A DNA stretch of 64,000 nucleotides from Aureococcus anophagefferens (lineage: Eukaryota > Sar > Pelagophyceae > Pelagomonadales > Pelagomonadaceae). Below are positions 55,133-64,000 of this stretch, piece by piece. The position numbers and the translations under genes are program-made. A model generated the notes under the pieces. It worked only from the letters and a program-made list of their open reading frames with translations, ran no database searches and was not told the DNA's origin. Every line of letters begins with the position of its first letter. Position 1 is the first letter of the stretch. The stretch is from the NCBI RefSeq assembly GCF_000186865.1, contig NW_008705562.1:2830821-2894820 (forward strand), in the 5' to 3' direction.

Positions 55133-57525
55133 CTACTTGACGTCGCCCATCTTCCAGGACTTGACGTCGCCGCCCTTGGCGACGATCTTCTGCGTCTCCT
55201 TGAAGAAGCGGTCCGGCGAGAGGCGCTTGACCTGGAACTTGGGGTAGTCGAACTTCATGTGCGCCGCGACGTAGGCCGCGGCCTTGGGCTCCTCGCGGTC
55301 GAAGAAGTCCTTCGTCGCCGTCTCGAGGTCGTCGACGTCGGGCAGTTTGCAGTCGCGGGCGAAGGCGAGGCCCATGAGGGCGTGCTTGGCCATGGCCGCG
55401 GTCCAGAAGAGGCGGGTCTGGGGCACGAAGCCGTACTGCTGGCAGAAGTAGCCGAAGATCTGGAGGTTCGCGCGGCTGAGCACGTGGAGCGCCTTGGGCA
55501 GCTTCGCGTTGACGGACGCGTTCGACTTCTTCTGGTTGTGCATGGCCTCGCGCGTCTCGAAGGGCCCGGGGATCTTGCCCTGGACCCAGAACTCGTAGGG
55601 GAAGAGGGCGATGGACTGCGTGAGGACCTTGACGTCGTCGTCGCCGAGGCCGAGCTCGCGGCCCGTCTCGAAGAGGAGCGGCACGTCGACGAAGGCGATG
55701 GCCTTCCAGAGCTTGCAGAAGATGAGGCGGATGTGCTCGGGCACGTCCGTGTGGAAGCCGTGGTCGATGACCACGAGCTCGAAGCGCGTGCCCGCGAGCG
55801 TCGCGGCCTCGCGGTCGAGCCGCGCCTTCGCGTCCGCGTGGAGGCCCTTGGCCCGCAGCGCCAGGGGCGCGAGCGTGCCGAAGGCCGTCTCCCGGAGCCT
55901 GGCCAGGCGCGTCGGCGGCGGCGCGTCGCCGTCGCCCTCCTTGGAGTCCTCCGCGAGGCCCGGGTCCTCGGGCGTCGGGTCGTCGGCGAGCGCCGCGCGG
56001 ACCTCCGCGATCCTGTCCGCGAATCGGTAGTAGACACCCGTGGCGAGCGCGACGCCCAGCAGCGGATGGAGCGCGAGGAAGACGACGAGTCCCAGCAGCA
56101 AAAGCCCCGCGGCGCCGTAGGCCGCGCGGAGGACCGTCCGGACGGCGACGGGCGCGTGCTTCCGCAGCACGCGCTTCATGTTCCCGTCGGCGCTCGGCGG
56201 GTTTTGGCTCGACTCGGCGCGCACGAGCACGTTGCCCGGGTGCAGGTCGTTGTGCGTGTAGCCGTGGACGAAGACGCACTCCGCGAAGACGGCGACGAGC
56301 TCGTCGAGCACGAGGCCGAACGGCACCGCCGCGGCCGCGGCGGGCTCGCCGCCGCCCCGGGACCAGAGCGCCGCGGCCAGGTCCTCGAGGAACTCGACGA
56401 GCGACGTCTCCGGCGCCGCGGCCTTGTGCGCGTCCAGGTCCGCGTCCGCGTCCGCGCCGTCCTCGTCGTCGAGCTTCACGCCGCCGCTGACGCCGCTCTC
56501 GCGGATCATGACCTCGAGGGACGTCGCGTCGTCGACGAACTCCTGGACGATGACGCCCTCGCGCGCGTAGGGCCAGAACACGCGGGGCACGCTCACGTCG
56601 GCGAAGCGCGACCGCGCGGACCGGCCGCTGCGGCCGACGATCGCCGCGAAGCGCTCGCCGTTGTGGCCCTCGATGCGGAAGTCGACCTCCTGGGCGAGCA
56701 TGTCGGAGATCAGCGTCCCGTAGGAGTCGAGGCCGTGGTCCGGCGTCACGTAGTTCAGGAGCGACGCGAGCACGGGCAGGAACGCGACGTCCGCGCGCAT
56801 CTTCTCCGCGACCTACCGAGCATGACGGTGACGATGTCCTCATTGGTTTCCCACCCCACATCTCTCGAAAGTCGTCGCGGCCGCGGGACGCCGTCCGCGA
56901 CGCCCTCGTGCTGGACCTTGACGACGACGTCGGCGCCGTCCTTGAGCGTCGCCCGGTGGACCTGGGCGACGGACGCCGACGCGAGGGGCGCCATCTCGAC
57001 CCAGGCGAAGACCTCCGAGAGCCGCGCGACGCCCAAACGCTCGACGACGACGCGGCGGACCTCGTCGAACGGCGCGGCCCGCGTCGACGTGAGGCAGGGC
57101 TGCATCTCCCTCTTGATGTAGGACGGGCACGCGCCCATGGTGCACATCATCTGGCCCATCTTCACCTGGAAGCCGCCGTTCTCGAGCATGATCGCGCAGA
57201 GCGCTCTCCCGACCTCCGTGAGGTGGTTCTCCATGAACGCGTCCAGCTCGTCCTCGGGCACGTTGGGCAGCTCCCTGACGTAGCGCTTCTGCTTCATGCC
57301 GAGCGTCGCCATGGCGCTCACCGTGTTGATGGACCGCCGGCCCCCGGCGAAGATGGCGCCGTAGGAGTCCTCGGCGCCGGCCGCGACCGACGACGCGCGG
57401 TGCAGGTGGCCGGAGCGCTTCGCGCCGTCGATGCCGGCGACGACGTCCGCGGGCGCCGCGCCGCGCCAGCCGCCATCGCTCCTCGGCGCGGGCGGCGCGG
57501 GCGGGGGTTTCGGAGGAGATCCCAT
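55133..57525 (-). CDS. ABC1/ADCK (UbiB) atypical kinase with a membrane insert (one introner intron)
   Basis: Exons 56902-57525 and 55133-56812 give 767 residues. ADCK motifs: KMGQMMCT (KxGQ) near residue 121, ASVAQVHRA, VVVKVQHEG (Lys near 200), YTHNDLHPGNVLV (catalytic loop near 393) and VVIDHGFHTDV (DFG-equivalent near 554). The interval between the last two, normally a few residues, holds about 150 residues with a hydrophobic stretch (GLLLLGLVVFLALHPLLGVA) long enough for one or two helices. ADCK proteins support quinone biosynthesis or lipid homeostasis in mitochondria or plastids. The splice VKVQHEGVAEKMRADV removes a family C introner with a GT donor. Confidence 0.9.
56813..56893 (-). 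mobile_element. Introner element, family C copy 4
   Basis: An 81-bp element with the exact duplication TCCGCGAC on the plus strand (56805-56812 and 56894-56901), GTCGCGGA in gene sense. The gene-sense start is CGGCGTCCCGCGG and the end CATGCTCGGTAG. The hairpin is degraded. The intron is 56901 down to 56813 with a GT donor and TAG acceptor. Confidence 0.92.
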
Positions 57526-57693
57526 GCGCAGCCCCAGCAGTCACGCGTGACGGAGGGGCCCACGCACAAGTAACTGCAATCTTCGTGATCTTACCAACGT
57601 CAACGACGAAAGGTGCAGGTAAAAGAGGGGGGGGATCGTCGGGATGTGAAAATGGGGGGGGGGGGGAGGTGCGCGGGGTCGTCGTCGCCGGGC

Positions 57694-60600
57694 TCAGGCC
57701 TCGTTGTCGGACATGTCGTCGCGGTAGAAGCCGCAGGACATGATGCCGAGCCAGGCGGAGTTGTTGCCCGGGGCGTTGCGCGTGTTCCGCGAGGGCGTGC
57801 GGCGGGCCGTCCGGGGCTCGCCGACGTCGACGCGGCGCTGCATGTCCTCGAGGCGCGCGTAGGCCGCGTCGAGCTGCTCCCGGAGCTGCACGGGCGTGAA
57901 GGGCGCGACGTCGATCGCCGCGAGCGCGCGGAGGCAGCCCGACGCGCGCTCCATCTTCAGGAGCGTCTCCGCGAGGGCCGCGGCGTAGGGCGCGGCCGCG
58001 GGCCGGTCGCCGCCGGCGTGCTCCGCGCCCGCGGTCCGCGCGACGGCGGCCGCGACGTCCGGCGACGCGCGCGCTCCTTCGCCGTCGTCGGCCGCGCGGC
58101 CGTCCGCGCCGAGGCGCACGCCGGCGAGCTGGGCCGTCGCCGCGTCGAGGGCGGCGATGTCCGCCGCGAAGCGGCCCGCGAGCGCCGCCGGGTCCACGCG
58201 GGGGCCGAAGCTCCCCCGGCGGAGCGCGGGGAAGTCACCGCCGCCGTCGCCGCGCGCGTCGGCCGCGTCGCAGGCCTGGGCGTAGTCATTCGACCCCAGG
58301 CCCATGGACTCGCCCAGGCTCGTCGCGCTGGGCCCGCCGCCGGCGCTGACGGCGACGTGGTCGTCGTCGCCGCGCCGCGGGTGCTCGATGGCCTCGTCCT
58401 CGAGGCCGGGGTCCGGGTCGCCGTACTCCCGCGGCACCGTGGGCACGGGGTCCTCGCCGAGCTCGCAGAGCATGCGCCACTGGGCCATCCAGCCGCCGCA
58501 GATGAGGCGCCGGAGCGCGGCGATCTCGTAGCGGAGCCGCGCGACCTTGCGCTGGTACCGCTTCGTCGACGGCGACGCCTCCGTCTTCTCCGGCGACTCG
58601 TCGTCGTCGAAGAGGTCGGCGTCCGGTGCCTCGTCGCCCTCGGCGCCGCCGCCGGGCGGCGGCGGCGGCGCGGCCGCGCCGGCCGCGGCGCGCGCCTTGG
58701 GCCGCGGCGGCGGCGGGCCCTCGTCGGCGATGCGCCGCGACTCGTCCGCGAGCTTCCGCGCCTCCGTCGCCCGCAGCAGGAGCGCGTCGCGCTCGGACCG
58801 CGCCGCCGCGGCCTCGTTTGCCGCGGCCTCGGCGCGCCGCCGCGCGTCGACGACGTCGCCCCGGAGCGCGTCCGCGCGCGCGTCGCCGTCCTCGGAGAAG
58901 CCGTCCGCCGCGGGGGGCTGGGACCGCTGCTGCTCGACGGCGTCGGCGAGGCGCGCGTCGGCCGCGCGCGCGCGGTCCTCCGCGTCGCGCGCGCGGTCCG
59001 CCGCCGCCGCGTGCGCGCCGCGCGCGTCGCGCGACTCCGCCTCGAGCGCACGGCGCGCGTCCGCGGAGCTCGACGCGCGGCGGTCCGCGTCTGCGGCGGC
59101 GGCGAGGGCGCCGTCGGCGAGCTCGCGCGCCTCGTCGGCCCGCGCGCGCGACTCCGCCTCCGCGGAGCCGAGGCGCTCGAGCTCCTGCTGGTGGCGCTCG
59201 CGGTCCGCGCGCGCGCGCTCGAGCGACGACCGCGCGGCCGCCTCGGCGGCGTCGCGCTCGTCGCCGGACGCGGCGATGGCCGCGGACAGCGCCGTCAGCG
59301 CCGCGTCGCGCTCGTGCCGCGCGGCGTCGCGCTCCGCCTCGAGGCGCTTGCGCACGGCGGCTAAATTCGCGACGGCGGCGTCGCGCTCGCGGCTCATGGC
59401 CTCGATCTCCGCGCGGTGCGCCGCGCGCGCCTCGGCCTGGACCCGGAGCTCCGCCTCGACCCTCTTCCGCTGCTTGTCGAGCGCGCGCCGGTCCGCGGAC
59501 GTGGACTCGAGCGACGCGCGCGCGTCGGCCTGGAGCGCGGACGTCTTCGCCTCCATGGCCGCCATGGAGTCCTGGGCCTTGCGCAGGTCGCCGAGCACGA
59601 GGGACGCGTCGCGCCGGAGCCGGTACTCGTGGCGCTTCGCCTCGCGCGCGAGCATGACGCGGAGGAAGAGCTGGAGCGTCGTCACGCCGGACCGGAGGCG
59701 GTGGAACGCGCCGCGCGCCTCGCCGCCGCGCGCGAGGCGCTGGAGCTTCCGCGCGGCCTTGACCTCCCTCAGCCAGCCGAGCTTCTTCCGCGCGGCGGTG
59801 CCCCGCTGCGCGCGCTGCATGCACCGCGCGAAGCGCGCGACGGCCCGGAACCGCACCCGCGCGCCGCGCGCCTTGAAGAGCGACGACACGCGCGTCGCGG
59901 CCTTGCGCCGCCTGAAGATGCGGAGCCGCACGACGGCCTGGAGCACCGTCGCGACCACGCGCTGCTTCGCGAAGCGCTTCATGGCCGTCATGCGCCGCGC
60001 GGCGCGCTGCACGGCGAGCGCCGACGCCGTGAGCCGCCGCGAGAGCAGGACCTCGAGCGCCTCGAAGGCGCCCTTGCGGAGGAAGACCTTGGTCCGGCCG
60101 ATGGCGACGCCGCGCTTCCGCGCCTCGCGCGTCGCCGCGTCGTCGAGGGACATGGACTGGCGGCGGCCCACGCGCGGCGTCACCGTGTCGCCCTCGCGCA
60201 GCAGCGCGGCCTCGGGCGCGAGCGCGCCGACCAGCGCGACGGCCGCGTTTTTCGCGCGCGCCTTCGGGTCGTCGTCCGCGGCGTCGGCCGCCTCCGCGAC
60301 CCGGCCGAACATCTTCGACATGCCGCCGGACAGCGCGCTCCCGAAGGCCGACGCCGCCTCGGCGACCGCGGGCTTTTCGAAGAAGAAGGCGGGCTGGCTC
60401 CGCGCGGCCGCCGCGCGGTAGCGCCGCGCAAAGTCCGCGTGCGGCAGGCGCACGGGGTAGCCCGCGCGCGCGACGCGGACGGCCTCTAAAACTCCACAAT
60501 ACCGAAGCTGCTCCACGAGCCGCTGGGCCGAGATGAGGTCCGGCAGGTTGCGGTCGTTGGGCTTGAGGCAGCGGATGAAGTGCGGCCGCGTCGCGCGGAT

Positions 60601-63086
60601 CTCGAAGAGCAGGCTCCCCAGGCTGCCCCGGAAGCGCTGCGCGAGCGTCGTCGTCGCCAGCGACGACGCGCGGCGGCCGCCGCCGCCGCCGGGCACGGGG
60701 CTCCGCCCGCTCTTCTTGGCGCCGCCGCCCCAGGTCCGCGCGGCCGCGCCCTTGGGCGTCGCCGCGCCGAGCGCGCCCGCCGACGCCTTGCGCCGCTCCT
60801 CGAGGGCCACGACGAACGCCTTGGTCGACTCCGCTAAAACCTTGGCGCAGTCGGGCGACAGGGCGTCCATGTTCTTGGCGATGAAGCCCTGGACGGAGTA
60901 CTCGACCTGGGCAGGAAAAGGGTGCGAAATTCCCAACTTCAAAGGCTCCGATCTCGGTCGTTTTCCGCTCGTTTCGGCTGATTTTTGGACGAGCGATCAT
61001 CTCTCGGAGCGCTCTCGAAGCGTGGGTGCTTTTTCCGAAACGTGCGCGCGCGGAACACTCACGTTGAAGCGACGTTGAATCACCCTTTTCCTGCCCTGTA
61101 CTCGACGGGCCCCGCGTAGTGGGACACGGCGAACTTCGCGGACCGCTCCTGGCGCGCGTCGCAGGAATAGCGCGGCGCCTCGGAGAAGGCCGCGCGGAGC
61201 CGCTGCGCTAGAGACCGCGCCGACGCGTCGTCGCCGTCGTCCGTGACCGCGGCGGACGTCGCGCCGTCCGCGCGCGACGCGACGAGCAGGCACTCGTCGT
61301 CGATGGTCGCCAAGAGGCCGATGGACGCCTGCTGCGCGTTCGACGGCAGCGCCGACGCGCGCCGCTGGGGCTTGCCCGCGCCCGCCGGCGGCAGCGACGC
61401 GCCCCGGCCGGACTGCTGGCGGCCCTCGATGAGCGCCAAGACGTCGTCGTTGTTCGGGAAGTCCACCGCGTCCCAGTAGAGGCCCTCGGCCTTGTACTCG
61501 CGCTGCTCCGTCTCGAAGACAAAGTCGTTGAAGTGCTGCTGGAGCCGCTCGTTCGTGTAGTTGATGAGCAGCTGCTCGAAGGAGTTGACTGCGAAGACCT
61601 CGAAGCCGAAGATGTCCAACAAGCCGATGGACGCGCCTTTCGCCTTGCCGTTTTTCGGCGCGTCGCCCGACGCCTCGAGGGCGACGTTGCAGCGGTCCAC
61701 GAGGTCGTCGAAGAGCGCGCTGTACAAGGCCTTGAGCAGCGCGTCGCGCGCGCGGGCCGCGGCCTCGTGGCTCAGCCGTAAATCCAAATAGTCGCCCTCC
61801 GCGAAGACCTTGCGCGACGTCAGCGCCGTTTCCAGATGCCCCACGTCCACCCCTAGAGCCGCGCCCACGGCCGCGAGGCGGCCGCCCGTCGCCGGCGACG
61901 CGCGCGAGCCCGCGTCCTCCGTCGCGTGCCGCGTCGCCTCGAACTGGACCGCGCCGAGATGCAGCACGGCGGCGAGCGTCTCGAAGACCGACGTGGACAG
62001 CGACCCGACGACGCCAAAGGCCTTGAGCGCCTCGAGGCGCTCCTCGAGCGACTCGACGTCGAGGACGCCGTCGTGGCGGCCGTCGACGCCGCACGTCGAC
62101 CCGTTGACGCAGACCGAGTCGCCGCCCAAAGCGTCGCCGAGCGCCGGCGACCCGTCGGGCCAGGTGGCGCACCAGGGCTGCGCGCCGCCGTCGCGGTAGG
62201 CGATGCACTCGTAGAAGACGTGGAAGCCGCGCTCGCCCTCCGTCTGCCGCACGAGGCGCACCTTCTCCAGCAGATAGGTCCGGATGTGCGCGGTGCTCAG
62301 CCGGCCCCGGCCGTCGAACTCGAGGGAGATCCACTTGCCGAAGCGGCTCGAGTTGTCGTTGCGCAGCGTCCGCGCGTTGCCGAAGCCCTCGAGGATGGGG
62401 TTCGTCTGGAGCACCTGCGACTCGATGCCCATCGTCGGCGCCGCGTCGCCGCCGTCGCCCGAGCTCATGACGACGGACAGGCCCGCGAGGTAGCGCATGA
62501 CGAATTTCGTCGTCTCCGTCTTGCCCGCGCCGGACTCGCCGGAGATGAGCACGGCCTGGTCGGCCACGGGCGTCTCGTCCGCGGCCGCGGACGCGCCCTC
62601 GAGGAGCGCGCGCCGCATGGACCGGTAGGCCTGGTCCGCGACGGCGAAGGCGTGGGGCGGCGGCGCGGCGGCGTCCTCGGGGTTCGCGTCGCGGGCCGCG
62701 CCGACGCGCCGGTGCGACGCGATGGTCGCGTCGCTGTAGAGCTCGGGCAGCCGCTTGAACGGGTTCACGGCCAGGAGGATCGCGCCGACGTTCGTGTAGA
62801 TGAAGCCCTTCTTCGCGCGCTCCTGGAGCACGTGGAGGATCGCCGGCTCGTGGAGGAAGGGCAGCAGGATCAGGTCCTCGATGCGCTGGTCGCCGCTCTC
62901 GTTCCGCATCTTCACGTCCGCGGTCAACGCCTCGTCGCTCGCGAACTCGAGCTCCCGGTGCTCCCCTTCCTCCGTGCGCACGCCGAGGAAGACGGCGGCC
63001 CCGTCGTTCTGCCGCGAGTCGACGACGGCCGGCTCCCAGACCTCCTCGGCGTGCCGGATCCACACCCGCTCCCCGGGCTGCGCCAT
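57694..63086 (-). CDS. Unconventional myosin heavy chain (one introner intron)
   Basis: Exons 61107-63086 and 57694-60906 give 1730 residues. An N-terminal SH3-like patch (GERVWIRHAEEVWEPAVV) precedes the motor: GESGAGKTETTKF near residue 182, switch 1 NDNSSRFGKW near 240, switch 2 LLDIFGFEVF near 492, and the relay/converter region LRYCGVLEAVRV and GRTKVFLRKGAFE. Several basic IQ-like helices follow (about 945-1045), then a long Arg/Ala/Glu coiled coil (about 1070-1395) and a disordered, acidic tail without a named globular domain. Motor activity on actin in the cytosol is expected; cargo is unknown. The splice gives GPVEYSVQGFIAKN. The intron is a family A introner, GT donor. Confidence 0.93.
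60907..61098 (+). mobile_element. Introner element, family A, in myosin gene (antisense to gene)
   Basis: A 192-bp insertion with the exact plus-strand duplication TACTCGAC (60899-60906 and 61099-61106), GTCGAGTA in gene sense. The ends are inverted repeats CTGGGCAGGAAAAGGGTG and CACCCTTTTCCTGCCCTG. Its plus strand matches the plus strand of the FLVCR copy, while the myosin gene is on the minus strand. The gene-strand intron is 61106 down to 60907, GT-AG. Confidence 0.95.
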
Positions 63087-63350
63087 GCTGGCAAGGGCTG
63101 CCCCGGCCTAGGTTTCGCGGTGTCGCGTGCGGCGGCGGCGCGCGAAACTGGCCACGGCGACGCGCGTCCGCGGGCCAACACAAGCGCGCCCGGCCGTTCC
63201 ACGCCCTCCTCGCGGCGCCGGGCTCCTGCCCACCAGCTTTCGTGGCTCAGGTTTTGAAGGGTTTGGTGCTCATTTTGGTTGAATATTCAACTTTAGGTGT
63301 TTGCCCCAAAGCAGAGGTCGGGACGAGAGTGCGTCTCGCGCCGCCGTCCG

Positions 63351-64000
63351 ATGCAGCACCGGCTGCTCGTCCTCATGGGCGGCTCGCGCCTCGCGGCGGG
63401 CTTCGCGTCGGCCGCGCGGTCCGCCAAGCACCAGCGCTCCGTAGGCCTCCGCGGCGGGTCGTCGTCGACGCTCGAGTCGCTGCGCAGGGAGCTGCGGGCG
63501 CGGTCGCTGGACGGCCTCGTCATCCCGAGCGACGACCCGCACCTCAGCGAGTACGTCGCGCCGTGCTTCGAGCGGCGCGCCTTCGCGACGGGCTTCACGG
63601 GGAGCGCGGGCACGGCGCTGGTCACGCTCGGCGGCGCGTACTGCTGGACCGACGGGCGGTACTGGCTCCAGGCGTCGAAAGAGCTCGAGGAGGGCTGGGA
63701 GCTCATGAAGGCCGGCGAGCCGGGCGTCGCGGGCGTCGCCGAGTGGCTCGGGAGCGACGCGGGCGCGGCGGAGCTCGGCGCGGGCGCGGTGCTCGGCATC
63801 GACGCGGCCGTGACGTCCGCGGCGTTCGCCGCGTCGCTGCGCGAGGCGGCGGCGGCGACGGGCGGCGCCGTCGCCGTCGTCGAGGGGTCGAACCCCGTCG
63901 ACGCCGTCTGGGGCGCGGCCCGGCCGCCGGCGCCCGCGCGGCCGTTGCGGGTCCACGCGCGCGCGGGCGAGGACGCGGCGTCCAAGCTCGGCCGCGTCCG
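63351..64000 (+). CDS. Aminopeptidase P (Xaa-Pro aminopeptidase), 5' part, runs off the window
   Basis: An open frame from ATG 63351 (MQHRLLVLMGGSRLAAGFAS) to the window end, at least 216 residues with no stop. The N-terminus could be a leader peptide. Then the creatinase N-terminal domain of the XPNPEP1 type: LRRELRARSLDGLVIPSDDP, HLSEYVAP, RRAFATGFTGSAGTALVT, AYCWTDGRYWLQASKELE, WELMKAGEPGVAGVAEWL. The metallopeptidase domain with the metal ligands lies beyond the window. The enzyme removes N-terminal residues before proline. It diverges from the myosin gene 264 bp away. Confidence 0.88.
   Translation, partial: MQHRLLVLMGGSRLAAGFASAARSAKHQRSVGLRGGSSSTLESLRRELRARSLDGLVIPSDDPHLSEYVAPCFERRAFATGFTGSAGTALVTLGGAYCWTDGRYWLQASKELEEGWELMKAGEPGVAGVAEWLGSDAGAAELGAGAVLGIDAAVTSAAFAASLREAAAATGGAVAVVEGSNPVDAVWGAARPPAPARPLRVHARAGEDAASKLGRV

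Noticed and set aside
57613..60489. Long plus-strand open frames over the myosin tail
   Set aside because: Antisense shadows of the coiled coil (Arg/Ala/Ser strings) with no domain or start context.
63270..63985. Minus-strand frames over the last 700 bp
   Set aside because: They are antisense to the aminopeptidase P start, which has clear family motifs on the plus strand.

Overview
This is a nuclear genomic window from a compact, very GC-rich photosynthetic eukaryote, most likely the pelagophyte stramenopile Aureococcus anophagefferens or a close relative. The case rests on several things: coding GC near 70 percent; eukaryotic gene content (eL32, UTP4, BDP1, myosin, PKG, CD36 family, CNX1); plastid-type presequences (VIPP1, 37334-37927); two beta-1,3-glucan-type GH16 enzymes, as expected for a chrysolaminarin storer; and, most telling, introner elements. 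These are transposon-like introns with exact 8-bp target-site duplications, known from Aureococcus and Micromonas. The species name is an inference.

Genes are packed about one per 1.6 kb, often tail to tail with 13-20 bp between stops and head to head with 60-430 bp between starts. 0-10 kb: a C2/coiled-coil protein, a secreted coiled-coil protein, UTP4, an AlkB-like/TrhO-like fusion and BDP1. 10-24 kb: an F-box-like gene, an FLVCR-type transporter, a Pro/Ala-rich protein, a zinc-finger membrane protein, trehalose-6-phosphate phosphatase, an ankyrin gene, a GT4 glycosyltransferase, a CD36-family protein and an unknown helical-repeat protein. 24.1-26.4 kb: a gene-poor island with an 11-bp minisatellite interrupted by a relic retroelement with 55-bp identical terminal repeats. 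26-37 kb: a 2OG oxygenase, VIPP1, an NMNAT-like enzyme, eL32, an ABCF ATPase, CNX1 and small unknown genes. 38-41 kb: a divergent GH16 pair. 41-50 kb: an EF-hand-like coiled-coil protein, a frameshifted F-box/kelch-like gene, an ankyrin gene broken by an assembly gap, a three-CNB PKG and ZMYND10. 50-64 kb: a VTT-like membrane protein, a type II thioesterase, an ABC1/ADCK kinase, a myosin and the 5' end of aminopeptidase P.

Nine introner elements sit inside eight genes. They fall in three families: A (about 190 bp, at 11.6, 52.0 and 60.9 kb), B (203 bp, at 32.5 and 35.5 kb, sharing a core with A) and C (73-81 bp, at 40.0, 40.5, 41.9 and 56.8 kb). In every case the 5' splice site is the first two bases of the duplicated target and the 3' AG is the last two bases of the element. 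Of 13 introns I can support by protein continuity, eight use a GC donor rather than GT. Removing the introners restores uninterrupted proteins with family-typical sequence across each junction.

Three N gaps (13083-13182, 29545-29599, 45047-45673) limit the annotation. Long antisense ORFs cover most genes because of the GC-biased codons and were not annotated. All residue positions are estimates made by eye.
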